Assembly (NCBI RefSeq): GCF_028550435.1
Contig: NZ_JAQQKV010000004.1
Location: 124,001 to 188,000 of the forward strand
DNA: 64,000 bases
Direction of reading: 5' to 3'
Origin: Asticcacaulis machinosus
GTDB lineage: Bacteria > Pseudomonadota > Alphaproteobacteria > Caulobacterales > Caulobacteraceae
In this document: piece by piece, positions 9,367 through 18,242 of the stretch
Position numbering within the stretch: the first letter of the stretch is position 1
Layout of the letters: every line of letters starts with the position of its first letter
Notes under the pieces: model-generated
Database searches by the model: none
The model's input: the letters and a program-made list of their open reading frames with translations, nothing else
Told to the model about the DNA's origin: nothing
Position numbers and translations under genes: made by a program

Positions 9367-9487
9367 CTCCTCCCTACGCAGTGGGGAGGTGCCGAGTTTA
9401 CGAGGCGGAGGGGTATCTTTCGTATGAAATACCCCTCCGTCTGCTCGCTACGCTTACAGCCACCTCCCCATCTTCGATAGGGAGGAG
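9367..9487. repeat. GC-rich palindromic intergenic repeat, copy A
   Basis: An imperfect inverted repeat: CTCCTCCCTACG...GGGGAGGTGCCGAG and GGCGGAGGGGTAT on the left, mirrored by ATACCCCTCCGTC and CCACCTCCCC...GGGAGGAG on the right. It fills the gap between the convergent AbgT and O-antigen ligase genes. It shares near-identical arms with the copies at 43019, 59909 and 61720. Confidence 0.9.
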
Positions 9488-9503
9488 AATTGGGCCGCTA
9501 CCC

Positions 9504-10775
9504 CTAGCTTTCCTGCAAACGGTTGGCGGTCAGACGGGCCGCCGCCGCCACAAATAACACCCAGATCAGGCTGTTTTGCCCCAGAATGAAGCTTTCCGAC
9601 AGGATCAGAAAGCTGAACAGGCATAATATCAGTACCGAGAAAAAGCCGTCATTGACACGCGAAAACCGAAACAGGGCGCATAGAAAGCAGATCGCTAAAA
9701 ACACCGCAAAGGTGATCACCCCGACCCAGCCCAACTGCACCAAAAGATCCAGCCAGCCATTATGCGCCGACGGCACCGGCCAGTGCGTTTCGCGCCGCAC
9801 GATCAGGGCGGGCACCGAACCTTCGGCCCAAAAGGCCTTGTAGCCATAGCCAAGCCAGGGGCGTTCTTCAGACAGACGCCCCAGCGCTTCCCAGATCTGG
9901 GTGCGGCCGGTCAGGGTCGGGTCTTTGCCCAGCGCTTTCAGGATCACATCGGGCATGGCCATGAACAGCACTGTGCCAAGAGTCGCTGCCGTGGTGGCGC
10001 ACCAGACGATAACCACGCTGATCAACCCGCCGCGCTGAATGGCCACCAGCACCGGCATGGCGCCTAAGCTCAACAGGCAGGCCAGCAGAGAGGTCTTGGA
10101 GCGCGACAGCACCACCAGCACGAATATCATCACCGCCGCACCGATCCATGCCTTACGACGTTCCGGTACCTGAAAGGCGGAGGCGCACGCCGCGATAAAG
10201 CCCAGCACCATCATGGCCGCCATCTGGTTCTTTTCATGCCACAGCCCGCGCCAGGCCCCGGCATTGATGTCGTGGGCGATACCCATCTTCGGGTACAAAA
10301 TCGCCGCCAGATAGGAGCCTACGGCCAGCCCGACAAAAGTGACACCTACGATCTGGGTCAGGTCGGAACCCTTATAGCGCGCGCCCAGATAGAGCCCGAA
10401 CAGGCTGGTGAAGGCAAGCGCTATGGCGCGCCGACTGGAGACATCGGGCGCGATCGACCACACCGACGACAAATAGGCCAGCCCCACAAATATACCGGTG
10501 GCAAACAGGGCAGGGATTACGCGCAAAAACGAGGATATCCGCAGGGCGCACAACAGTGCCGTGGCCCCATATACCGGCAGCCACAACAGGCGCATCCACG
10601 CCGTTTCGCCGCCGTTTTCCTGATTGGGCGCAAACAAAGGCGCCCAAAGGGCTTCGGTAAACATGAACACGCAGAAAATGGTCAGCGTGACTTCTGCCGC
10701 GCGGATCAGCACAGCCCAGCGATCTGCCGGCTCAGTGGCGGTGTGGGTTTCTGTCCGGTAAAGGGCGGCGGTCAT
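9504..10775 (-). CDS. O-antigen ligase/polymerase-like membrane protein
   Basis: A 423 aa multi-spanning membrane protein of the Wzy/WaaL (O-antigen ligase) superfamily, with about eleven hydrophobic segments. The large periplasmic loop holds the family signature GYGYKAFWAEG followed by SAHNGWLDLLVQLGWVG; the conserved histidine of WaaL-type ligases is the one in SAHN. Proteins of this class join or polymerise surface polysaccharides at the periplasmic face. No glycan gene cluster surrounds it, so the substrate is unknown. It is convergent with the AbgT gene and lies upstream of, in the same direction as, a HAMP protein gene. Confidence 0.85.
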   Translation of the reverse strand: MTAALYRTETHTATEPADRWAVLIRAAEVTLTIFCVFMFTEALWAPLFAPNQENGGETAWMRLLWLPVYGATALLCALRISSFLRVIPALFATGIFVGLAYLSSVWSIAPDVSSRRAIALAFTSLFGLYLGARYKGSDLTQIVGVTFVGLAVGSYLAAILYPKMGIAHDINAGAWRGLWHEKNQMAAMMVLGFIAACASAFQVPERRKAWIGAAVMIFVLVVLSRSKTSLLACLLSLGAMPVLVAIQRGGLISVVIVWCATTAATLGTVLFMAMPDVILKALGKDPTLTGRTQIWEALGRLSEERPWLGYGYKAFWAEGSVPALIVRRETHWPVPSAHNGWLDLLVQLGWVGVITFAVFLAICFLCALFRFSRVNDGFFSVLILCLFSFLILSESFILGQNSLIWVLFVAAAARLTANRLQES

Positions 10776-10832
10776 GGCCCGGACATTACGCGTAAAAGGT
10801 CAAAATCTTGTTAGCCACCCAATTCGGTGTAA

Positions 10833-11711
10833 TTAGTCCAGTATAATCTGGCGCATTTCCATCTGTCTCAGGCGCTCATGCTCGCGCTGTTCCCGCGCCA
10901 GCCGATCAGCCTCGACCGCCCGGTCACGCAGGTGTTCGATCGCCCGCCAGACCGCGGCAATTTCATCATGCTGATGATGAACATGGGCCGGATCGTGGTG
11001 AGGGTGAGCGTCGGGGATAGGGGTCTCATACTTGCCCTCAGAGACATTAATGATGGCATTGGCAATGGTCTTGAGCGGCTTTGAGATAAACTCAACCACG
11101 ATCCAGACGGAAATAGCCACCATCAGCACGATCCCCAAAACAGCGACGGTCAGGAAATGGATGGCGCGTTTGGCATGGTATTCCTGCGCAATGGCCTGAT
11201 GGTTGGCCAGATCCTTACGCGATGCCAGAACTGCCTTTTCAACATCAGCCTGAAAGGCGATACGGCGGGCGCGGGCGCGCTCATTATTGCCAAGCTTATC
11301 GGCCTCGGCCGGGTCTACCGTCGTGCCCAGCCGGATCAGTTCCCGGCGGAAGGTTATAAACTCAGCGGCCTGTTTCTCAATAACCCCAAAGCTGGCCAGC
11401 TTGTTGGCCCCGCCAACCGCGCGCCAGTCTTCCATAGTTTGTTCGATCTCAGTCAGATCGTTTTCAAGCCGCTTGGCAAAGACGCGGGCACTGTTTGTAT
11501 CGCGCGACAGATATATCCCCCGTGATTCCATCACAGCGCTTGAGACCAGATAGTTCAGATGTTCGCCGTAATAGGTATTATCATAAGACAGCCCATAGTT
11601 TTGCATCATCCGGTCATAGTCGCGTATGGTCAGTACGCCCAATCCGGCAATCCCAAGCGCCATGACCGCAAACGCGGCCACAAGGGCAAGTATTCTGGCT
11701 TTAATCGACAC
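10833..11711 (-). CDS. HAMP-domain membrane sensor without output domain (paralogue 1)
   Basis: A 292 aa protein with an N-terminal transmembrane helix (about 7-28), a periplasmic helical sensor region of some 155 residues, a second helix (about 184-207) and a HAMP domain (VEFISKPLKTIANAIINVSEGKYE). After the HAMP domain comes a histidine-rich segment (HPHHDPAHVHHQHDE) and a short coiled coil ending in MRQIILD. There is no kinase, cyclase or chemoreceptor signalling domain. The neighbour at 11985-12815 is a clear paralogue ending at the same motif, so this end is natural rather than a frameshift. The role is unknown; perhaps a regulator that pairs with a separate output protein. The His-rich loop could bind metal. 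Confidence 0.8.
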   Translation of the reverse strand: MSIKARILALVAAFAVMALGIAGLGVLTIRDYDRMMQNYGLSYDNTYYGEHLNYLVSSAVMESRGIYLSRDTNSARVFAKRLENDLTEIEQTMEDWRAVGGANKLASFGVIEKQAAEFITFRRELIRLGTTVDPAEADKLGNNERARARRIAFQADVEKAVLASRKDLANHQAIAQEYHAKRAIHFLTVAVLGIVLMVAISVWIVVEFISKPLKTIANAIINVSEGKYETPIPDAHPHHDPAHVHHQHDEIAAVWRAIEHLRDRAVEADRLAREQREHERLRQMEMRQIILD

Positions 11712-11984
11712 GGTCTGCTCGCTCCCGTAATCATGTGCACGCGGTTTTGTGTGCGTGCGTTCCCTGTAAAGACTGTCCTGATGAATTCAGGTTGTTGTTA
11801 TGGTGTATTCTACCGTTTTACGCCAAAGGTTACGCGGTGATCACTGCCCATATATTAGTCCTTAATGGCTAAATAGCAATGATTGATACATCAGGCCTTC
11901 GTGATGATTGACGCTGATGAAAACACGCTTTGGATGAGGGCGTAAATACTTGTGCGAATGCGAACGAATATTTATGGATTGCGG

Positions 11985-12815
11985 CTAATCCAATAATATC
12001 TGGCGCATTTCCAAAGCCTTCTTCTGCTCGGCTTCCCTTTCGGCCTTGGCGGCGGCTTCGGCAAATTGTGCGCGTTCAGCCAGCAGGGCCAGGGCACGTT
12101 GAACCGCTGAGATTTCGTCGCCGGCGCGCGCATCGGACGGGGCATTGACCGTATCGTAGTTGCCTTCGGACACCCGCACGATCTGAGACGCCAGACCTTG
12201 CAGGGGGCGGGAAATATAGGCGATGGCCCACCATAGCGACAGGGCGATCATGATAATCAGGCCAATGACGGCCACAACAATGAAATGAGAGACGCGGCCA
12301 TCGCCATAGGTTTGTGCAATCTGGCGATGGCGGTCGAGTTGAAGGCGAGCGCCCTGCACCCAGTGCTCCAGATCGGCCTGAAAGGCCATGCGGGTCTGGC
12401 GGTTGGCTTCGTTATTGCCATGCTGGTCCGCCGCCGCCGGAGATACCTGCGTGCCCAGCCGGATCAGTTCGCGCCGGAAAGCCACAAAGGCTTGTGCCTG
12501 AGTGACAAGATCGGGGCTTAGGGTTGCCGGTTCGCGTAGCACAGCCTCGATTTCGGTGAGGTTGCCTTCCAGACGACCGGCAAAGACCTGTGCGGCCTGC
12601 GGATTGGCGGCGTTATAGATACCGCGCGACTCCGATACGGCACTGGAAACCAGCCCGTTCAGGCGCTCACCCTTATGGACGATTTCGTGGGCGGTCGTAT
12701 AGTCGCTCAGGATACGGCGGTAATCCATGATGCTGGCGACCCCCAGCCCTGCAATCGCCAGGGCCATCAGTGCAAAACCAGCGACCAGAGCCAGAAACCG
12801 GAACCTTATCGACAT
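11985..12815 (-). CDS. HAMP-domain membrane sensor without output domain (paralogue 2)
   Basis: A 276 aa paralogue of the neighbouring HAMP protein. Shared blocks include LALVAGFALMALAIAGLGV in the first membrane helix, LVSSAVSESRGIY, FRRELIRLGTQVSPAAAD and GNNE in the periplasmic region, a second helix (about 168-191), a HAMP domain (ISRPLQGLASQIVRVSEGNYD) and the terminal MRQILLD. It lacks the histidine-rich insertion of paralogue 1. A 273-base gap with no obvious terminator separates the two genes, both on the minus strand, so each may have its own promoter. No downstream signalling domain is encoded. Confidence 0.8.
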   Translation of the reverse strand: MSIRFRFLALVAGFALMALAIAGLGVASIMDYRRILSDYTTAHEIVHKGERLNGLVSSAVSESRGIYNAANPQAAQVFAGRLEGNLTEIEAVLREPATLSPDLVTQAQAFVAFRRELIRLGTQVSPAAADQHGNNEANRQTRMAFQADLEHWVQGARLQLDRHRQIAQTYGDGRVSHFIVVAVIGLIIMIALSLWWAIAYISRPLQGLASQIVRVSEGNYDTVNAPSDARAGDEISAVQRALALLAERAQFAEAAAKAEREAEQKKALEMRQILLD

Positions 12816-12935
12816 GACAACCTCATCTTACGCATACTTATACCACTTATGCGGTAATCCATGATTGAGCCGCATAAATGTAAAATAGAGGTGAATAACC
12901 ATAAGCATTAAGCGGTTATGTCATTGAAACTGGAA

Positions 12936-12974
12936 ATAAAAAGGGGTTTCGCCATGTTTTTGGCGAAACCCCTT
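12936..12974 (-). terminator. Intrinsic terminator of the galM-xylD operon
   Basis: A perfect 13-bp stem, AAGGGGTTTCGCC (12941-12953) with GGCGAAACCCCTT (12962-12974), with an eight-base loop. On the minus strand it is followed by TTTTTATT. It lies about 70 bases past the dehydratase stop codon. Confidence 0.88.
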
Positions 12975-13041
12975 CAAAATCAGGTCATTAAGTTGATTGT
13001 GACTTTTATTAGTGATGTTTATTTTTAGGCGTTGTAACTTT

Positions 13042-14847
13042 TTAGTGGTTATCTCTGGGCAGGCCCTTGGTCTGGGCAATACGCTGATAGGCCACGGCGT
13101 TTTCAAGGGCCGCACCGGTATCCATCTGACCCACGACGGCGCGTTGCATTTCCTGCCACGGCGTCTGGTGCTCAGGGTACTTGAAGCCGCCGGCAGCGTC
13201 TAGGGCGGCGCGGCGCTCAGCGATCTCAGAATCCGAGATCAGTACATTGACGGTGTTGGTGTTCAGGTCAACCCGCACGCGGTCATCAGTTTTGAGGATA
13301 GCGAGGTTGCCACCTGCCGCGGCTTCCGGCGAAGCGTTGAGGATTGACGGCGAGCCTGATGTGCCGGACTGACGGCCGTCGCCGATACAGGCCAGCGACT
13401 TGATACCGCGTTTCAGCAGATAGTCAGGGCAGCGCATGTTGACGACTTCGGCGGCACCGGGGTAACCGATCGGGCCGGCGCCGCGCATGAACAGGATGCA
13501 GTGCTCGTCGATACCCAGCGCCGGATCGTCGATGCGGTGGTGGTAATCTTCGGGGCCGTCGAACACGATGGCGCGGCCTTCAAAGGCGTTGAGATCCGCC
13601 GGATTGTTCAGATAGCGCTCACGGAATTCCTCTGAGATCACCGACACCTTCATGATGGCCGAGGTGAACAGGTTACCCGACAGGACGCGGAAACCAGCGG
13701 CGGCCTTGAGCGGGGTTTCGAACGGACGGATAACGCGCTCGTCCTCGATCACGGCATTGCGGCAGTTTTCACCGATGGTCTTGCCGTTGGCGGTGAGGGC
13801 GTTCTCATGGATCAGGCCGTGCTTGATCAACTGGCCCACAACGGCGGGGACGCCGCCGGCATGGTGATAGTCTTCGCCGAGATATTCACCGGCAGGCATC
13901 AGGTTGACGATCAGCGGCACCTCTTCGCCGTACTGCTGCCATTCCTCGACCTTAAGCTCAACGCCGATATGGCGGGCCAAAGCGTTGAGGTGGATCGGCG
14001 CGTTGGTCGAACCGCCGATGGCCGAGTTGACGCGGACGGCGTTGATAAAGGCTTCCTTGGTCAGGATGTCCGAAGGCTTGAGGTCTTCGTGTACCATGTC
14101 GACGATGCGCTTACCGGTACGGTAGGCACATTCCTGACGGTCGCGGTGCGGGGCCGGAATGGCGGCCGAGTAGGGGAGCTGCATTCCCAGCGCTTCGGCC
14201 AGAGAGTTCATGGTCGTGGCCGTACCCATCGTGTTGCAGTAGCCGGTCGACGGGGCCGAAGAGGCCACCAGCTTGATGAAGCCCTGATAGTCGATTTCAC
14301 CGGCGGCCAGCAGTTCGCGCGCCTTCCAGACGATGGTGCCGGAACCCGTGCGCTCACCCTTGTACCAGCCGTTGAGCATAGGGCCGACCGACAAAGCAAT
14401 CGACGGGATGTTGACAGTGGCGGCAGCCATCAGACAGGCGGGGGTGGTCTTGTCGCAGCCGATGGTCAGGACAACGCCGTCGAGCGGATAGCCATAGATG
14501 ACTTCGACCAGACCGATATAGGCCAGGTTGCGGTCGAGACCCGCCGTCGGGCGCTTACCGGTTTCCTGAATCGGGTGCACCGGGAATTCCAGAGGAATGC
14601 CGCCTGAGGCGATAATGCCGTCACGGATGTGCTTGGCCAGCTCAATATGGTGGCGGTTACAGGGGCTGAGGTCCGATCCCGTTTGCGCGATCCCAATGAT
14701 CGGCTTGTCCGATTGCAGGTCTTCGAGCGACAGGCCGAAGTTCATGTAGCGCTCAAGGTAGAGCGCTGTCATGTCGGCATTGTCGGGATTGTCGAACCAG
14801 GCGCGCGAACGAAGCTGGGTTTTGGAACGGGAAACAGGATCGGACAT
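13042..14847 (-). CDS. xylD: Xylonate dehydratase-type IlvD/Edd family enzyme
   Basis: A 601 aa dehydratase of the IlvD/Edd family that would remove water from a sugar acid (D-xylonate or a related aldonate) to give a 2-keto-3-deoxy acid. The iron-sulfur and catalytic segments are visible: [42 protein letters not shown] and [20 protein letters not shown]. The sequence strongly resembles, from memory, Caulobacter crescentus XylD, including the start [24 protein letters not shown] and the PRxNH end. Neighbouring aldose epimerase, FadR-type regulator and FAH-family enzyme fit a Weimberg/Dahms-type pathway, but L-arabinonate or another sugar acid cannot be excluded. It lies 21 bases after galM and is co-transcribed with it. 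Confidence 0.85.
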   Translation of the reverse strand: MSDPVSRSKTQLRSRAWFDNPDNADMTALYLERYMNFGLSLEDLQSDKPIIGIAQTGSDLSPCNRHHIELAKHIRDGIIASGGIPLEFPVHPIQETGKRPTAGLDRNLAYIGLVEVIYGYPLDGVVLTIGCDKTTPACLMAAATVNIPSIALSVGPMLNGWYKGERTGSGTIVWKARELLAAGEIDYQGFIKLVASSAPSTGYCNTMGTATTMNSLAEALGMQLPYSAAIPAPHRDRQECAYRTGKRIVDMVHEDLKPSDILTKEAFINAVRVNSAIGGSTNAPIHLNALARHIGVELKVEEWQQYGEEVPLIVNLMPAGEYLGEDYHHAGGVPAVVGQLIKHGLIHENALTANGKTIGENCRNAVIEDERVIRPFETPLKAAAGFRVLSGNLFTSAIMKVSVISEEFRERYLNNPADLNAFEGRAIVFDGPEDYHHRIDDPALGIDEHCILFMRGAGPIGYPGAAEVVNMRCPDYLLKRGIKSLACIGDGRQSGTSGSPSILNASPEAAAGGNLAILKTDDRVRVDLNTNTVNVLISDSEIAERRAALDAAGGFKYPEHQTPWQEMQRAVVGQMDTGAALENAVAYQRIAQTKGLPRDNH

Positions 14848-14868
14848 AAGGCTAAGGTCTTCGGTTTT

Positions 14869-16008
14869 TTATTGGGTTACAAAAATGTGGTGAACTGTGG
14901 TCTGGGTGTAGGTCTGGCCGGGGTTCAGACGCGTGGTCGGGAATTCCGGACGGTTGGGGCTGTCGGGGTAATGCTGGGTCTCAAAGGCGACCGCATCGCC
15001 CATGCGGGTCACCTGACCACCCTTGCCGGGGATTTTGCCGTCAAGGAAGTTGCCGGTATACATCTGCACGCCGGGCTCGGTCGTCAGGATCTTAAGGCCA
15101 CGACCGGAGGTTTTGTCGGTCAGGGTAACGGCCAGTTTAGGGGTCTTGGTCAGGCCGCCGCGCACCAGATAGTTATGGTCGATGCCAAGGCCGATCAGGA
15201 TTTGCGGGTGGCGGGCATCACGCACGCGGTCATCAATGCGGGCCGGGGTGGTGAAATCGAACGGCGTGCCCTTAACCGGTGCAATCTCACCGGTCGGAAT
15301 AGCCGTTTCGGTCGTCGGCAGGTAAGTGTCGGATTCCAGTTGCAGGGTGGCATCCAGCGCGCTGCGGCCGGAGCCAACGCCGCCCAGATTGAACAGGGAG
15401 TGGTTGGTCAGGTTAAGGACGGTCGGCTTATCGGTCGTCGCCTTATAGGAGATGGTCAGGTCGTTCGTATCGCTCAAAGCGTAGGTCACAAACACCTTAA
15501 CCGTGCCGGGATAGCCTTCTTCGCCATCGGGCGACACATAGGACAAAGTCACCGAAGCCGTGGGGCCGGATTTGACCTCTTCGACCTTCCAGACCACCTT
15601 GTCCCAGCCCTTAAGGCCGCCGTGCAGGTGGTTGCCATTATTGTTGGTGGCTAGGCTGTATTCCTTGCCATCGAGCGTGAACTTGCCCAGCGCGATGCGG
15701 TTGGCATAGCGGCCGACGGTGACGCCCAGATACTGCGGCGTATCGACATAGCCCTCAAGCGTGTCATAGCCGATCACGATATCATCAACCTTGCCCGTGC
15801 GATCCGGTACCATCAGAGCCTGAAGCGTGGCACCATAAGCAATGACCTTGGCGGATACGCCCTTTGAGTTTTTCAGTTCGACGGCTTCGATCTTGGTGCC
15901 ATCTTTCAGCGCGCCAAACTCGCCCTTGGTAGCGGTAGCAGACATGGCGGTGGTCGACATCAAAAGGCCGGCCAGGCTAAGCCCGGCAGCAACAGCTAGG
16001 GATTTCAT
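14869..16008 (-). CDS. galM: Secreted aldose 1-epimerase
   Basis: A 379 aa mutarotase interconverting alpha and beta anomers of aldoses. A signal peptide (MKSLAVAAGLSLAGLLMSTTAMSA) places it in the periplasm. Family landmarks are YLGVTVGRYANRIALGKFTLDGKEYSL, NGNHLHGG, TNHSLFNLGG with the conserved histidine, and GIDHNYLV; the C-terminal catalytic glutamate is probably in TTEPGVQMYTGNFLDG. It heads the minus-strand operon with the dehydratase, which suggests that periplasmic sugar anomers feed the pathway. ATG with an upstream GGAGAGACC. A likely FadR-type operator lies 93 bases before the start. Confidence 0.93.
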   Translation of the reverse strand: MKSLAVAAGLSLAGLLMSTTAMSATATKGEFGALKDGTKIEAVELKNSKGVSAKVIAYGATLQALMVPDRTGKVDDIVIGYDTLEGYVDTPQYLGVTVGRYANRIALGKFTLDGKEYSLATNNNGNHLHGGLKGWDKVVWKVEEVKSGPTASVTLSYVSPDGEEGYPGTVKVFVTYALSDTNDLTISYKATTDKPTVLNLTNHSLFNLGGVGSGRSALDATLQLESDTYLPTTETAIPTGEIAPVKGTPFDFTTPARIDDRVRDARHPQILIGLGIDHNYLVRGGLTKTPKLAVTLTDKTSGRGLKILTTEPGVQMYTGNFLDGKIPGKGGQVTRMGDAVAFETQHYPDSPNRPEFPTTRLNPGQTYTQTTVHHIFVTQ

Positions 16009-16100
16009 TATCGGTCTCTCCTGTAATAGGTCTTTGGTCTTACGCGGCTATGGCGAGGTAAGTCAGACTCTGTTCAGCCAGTCTTTTAGCCTTGTGGTTA

Positions 16101-16111
16101 TAGTCCGACAA
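16101..16111 (-). promoter_or_regulatory. Candidate FadR/GntR operator upstream of galM-xylD
   Basis: On the minus strand the site reads TTGTCGGACTA, followed by TAA. It fits the TNGTNNNACNA consensus recalled for FadR-subfamily GntR regulators. It differs at a single base from the site at 17036 before the FAH-family gene, and the regulator is encoded between the two. Confidence 0.55.
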
Positions 16112-16166
16112 TAGCTTATTTTATTATATTATAAAAAGGGGGCTGAGGCCTTTGAGTTGTCTGGAA

Positions 16167-16955
16167 TTAGGCTTGCGGAGGCATGCTTTTTTGCGTGTCC
16201 TCCAGCGCCATACGCACCAGCGATTCCATGCACCAGCGGGCCGCCGACGCATCACCGCGCTCAATGGCCTCAAACACGCGGGCATGATCCGGGATCGGAT
16301 CGCGGCTTAAGGACTGATGGCGCTGTTTATAGCGCGTGGTCCAGCTTACCGCCGCGCCAATTGTGGTGCTGAGCGAGGCCAGGGCTTCGTTATGGGTGGC
16401 GAACATCAGGGTGTGGTGAAATTCCAGATCGGCCATGCGTCCGGCCTCACTGGCCAGGGTCTCAACCTCCATGACCTTCAGCGCCTTGCGCATCCGCTCA
16501 ATCTGCTCCGGTGTGCGCCGCTCTGCCGCCAAAGCTGCGGCAGCGGGTTCGGTAATCAGGCGCAGTTCAAACAAACCCTTGATGAAATCCTCAGACGGCT
16601 CGGTTTCAAACATCCAGCCCAGCACTTCGGGGTCGAGAATATTCCAGCGGTCACGCTCGGTGACGCGGGTGCCGATCTTGGGGCGGCTTTCGACCATCCC
16701 TTTGGAGGCCAGAATGCGGATCGCCTCACGGTAGGCCGAGCGCGAAATGTCGAGCGATTCGCTGGAGTCGATCTCATTGGGCAGGATATCGCCGGACTTA
16801 TAGACCCCGCCCAGAATCTGAACCCCCAGATTGTGCGCCAGCGCGCCGTGCAGGCGTCCCTGAAACGCGGCACGGAACATGTCATGTCCGCCCGTCGCGG
16901 GGGTGAAGGTCAGGGGATGCTGTGTTTTATTATCGGTAAGCGTCGGTTTCCTCAT
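16167..16955 (-). CDS. FadR-family (GntR) transcriptional regulator
   Basis: A regulator with an N-terminal winged helix-turn-helix (LGVQILGGVYKSGDILP...SRSAYREAIRILASKGMVESRPKIGTRV) and a C-terminal all-helical FCD ligand-binding domain (FELRLITEPAAAALAAER...DLEFHHTLMFATHNEAL...DHARVFEAIERGDASAARWCMESLV). The FCD histidines at the metal site are present. It lies between galM-xylD and the divergent FAH-family gene and probably represses both in response to a sugar acid or keto acid. The frame is open to 17033; ATG at 16955 gives 262 aa, and 16880 would give 237 aa. No start has a convincing ribosome binding site. Confidence 0.88.
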   Translation of the reverse strand: MRKPTLTDNKTQHPLTFTPATGGHDMFRAAFQGRLHGALAHNLGVQILGGVYKSGDILPNEIDSSESLDISRSAYREAIRILASKGMVESRPKIGTRVTERDRWNILDPEVLGWMFETEPSEDFIKGLFELRLITEPAAAALAAERRTPEQIERMRKALKVMEVETLASEAGRMADLEFHHTLMFATHNEALASLSTTIGAAVSWTTRYKQRHQSLSRDPIPDHARVFEAIERGDASAARWCMESLVRMALEDTQKSMPPQA

Positions 16956-17035
16956 GATCAATGAATGACATTTTCGCTGATATTTGACAAAGTTATTTTT
17001 AATCAGGCCCATGATTTGCGCTTTACGGCGCATAT

Positions 17036-17046
17036 TTGTCTGACTA
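17036..17046 (+). promoter_or_regulatory. Candidate FadR/GntR operator upstream of the FAH-family gene
   Basis: The sequence TTGTCTGACTA, followed by TATC, matches TNGTNNNACNA and is nearly the same as the minus-strand site at 16101. It lies 61 bases before the FAH-family ATG and some 80 bases before the preferred start of the regulator, so it could control both divergent transcripts. Confidence 0.55.
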
Positions 17047-17106
17047 TATCAATCGGCCTGATGCTCCGTCTGGAGCACGCCCAAAAACCATATACGGGAG
17101 CCCGTC

Positions 17107-18105
17107 ATGACCCTGCGCCTTATTCAATTCGTAACCGCCACAGGCGAACGCCGTGTTGCCGCCGCTCAGGATGACGGCTCGGCGCAAGTGGTGAATAGCG
17201 TGTCTTCGACCTACGAACTGGCGACCGCGGCTATCCGCGAAGGGATTTCGCTGGATGCCAAGGTCACGGCTTTGGGCTTGGGCGAGGCGGTTAATATTGC
17301 CACAGCTTTGTCCGAAGGTCGGGTTTTGGCACCGATCGATCACCCTGATTCGGCCCACCTGCACGTCACCGGCACCGGCCTGACGCACTTGGGTTCGGCC
17401 GAAAGCCGTAACAAGATGCACCAGGCGGCCGCGTCCGGCGAAGAAAACCTGACCGATTCCATGCGCATGTTCCTGATGGGCGTTGAAGGCGGTAAGCCTG
17501 AGGCCGGTCAGGTCGGCGCCCAGCCGGAATGGTTCTATAAAGGCAATGGCGCGACGCTGGTGGGCCCGAACGTGCCGCTGGAATCGCCTAGCTTTGCCGA
17601 AGACGCCGGCGAAGAGCCTGAAATGGCCGGTATCTATATCATCGGTGAGGATGGCAATGCCTATCGTCTGGGCTTTGCGCTGGCCAACGAATTTTCCGAT
17701 CATATTGTTGAGAAGCAGAACTATCTGTGGCTGGCCCACTCAAAGTTGCGTCCGGCCTCAATCGGCGTTGAAATCCGCACCGGCGATCTGCCGAAAAGCG
17801 TCGAAGGCACCGCCCGCATCACCCGTGGCAACGAAGTCGTCTGGGAAAAGCCGTTCCTGTCGGGTGAGGACAACATGTCGCACACCTTCGCCAATCTGGA
17901 GTATCACCACTTCAAATATGCCCTGTTCCGTCAGCCGGGCGATATCCATGTCCATTGCTTTGGCACTTCGACGGCCTCGTTTGGGGACGGTATCCGCACC
18001 CAGGACGGCGATGTATTTGAAATCGAAGCCTCGCCGTTTGTGTTCGGTCTGCGCAATGAACTGACGACGACCAAGGAAGAAAAGATCGTGGTGCGCGCGC
18101 TGTGA
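17107..18105 (+). CDS. AraD1/GguC-type fumarylacetoacetate hydrolase family protein
   Basis: A 332 aa member of the FAH family, AraD1/GguC branch. The start TLRLIQFVTATGERRVAA, the central MFLMGVEGGKPEAGQVGAQPEWFYKGNG, and metal-ligand acidic residues near EEPEMAGIYII and ALANEFSDH are visible; the C-terminus has HVHCFGTSTASFGDGI and FGLRNEL. FAH-fold enzymes hydrolyse or dehydrate keto acids; AraD1 relatives occur in L-arabinose and related sugar-acid pathways, where a 2-keto-3-deoxy acid dehydratase role has been suggested. Beside a xylonate-type dehydratase it is a natural candidate for the next step. Start ATG follows GGGAGCCC. Confidence 0.82.
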   Translation: MTLRLIQFVTATGERRVAAAQDDGSAQVVNSVSSTYELATAAIREGISLDAKVTALGLGEAVNIATALSEGRVLAPIDHPDSAHLHVTGTGLTHLGSAESRNKMHQAAASGEENLTDSMRMFLMGVEGGKPEAGQVGAQPEWFYKGNGATLVGPNVPLESPSFAEDAGEEPEMAGIYIIGEDGNAYRLGFALANEFSDHIVEKQNYLWLAHSKLRPASIGVEIRTGDLPKSVEGTARITRGNEVVWEKPFLSGEDNMSHTFANLEYHHFKYALFRQPGDIHVHCFGTSTASFGDGIRTQDGDVFEIEASPFVFGLRNELTTTKEEKIVVRAL

Positions 18106-18113
18106 TTTTAGAA

Positions 18114-18236
18114 CCTCCCCTGATTTCAGGGGAGGGTGGATGCGAGCGTAGTGAAGCAGACGGGTGGGGTTAAGTCCGGCAGAATTAAACCCCACCTGTC
18201 ACTCCGTGACATCGGCTCCAGCCGCCCGGCGAGGGA
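18114..18236. repeat. GC-rich palindromic intergenic repeat, copy B
   Basis: CCTCCCCTGATTTCAGGGGAGG followed by GTGG and CAGACGGGTGGGGTT, with AACCCCACCTGTC on the right. It lies between the convergent FAH-family and S9 peptidase genes. The right arm has decayed compared with copy D at 24247. Confidence 0.8.
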
Positions 18237-18242
18237 CTAAAA

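Noticed and set aside
10833-12815. Frameshifted chemoreceptors
   Set aside because: Both paralogues stop at the same motif and no remnant of a signalling domain follows in any frame.
13807-15654. Two long plus-strand frames of 266 and 341 codons
   Set aside because: They are antisense to the well-supported dehydratase and aldose epimerase genes and have no recognisable domain.
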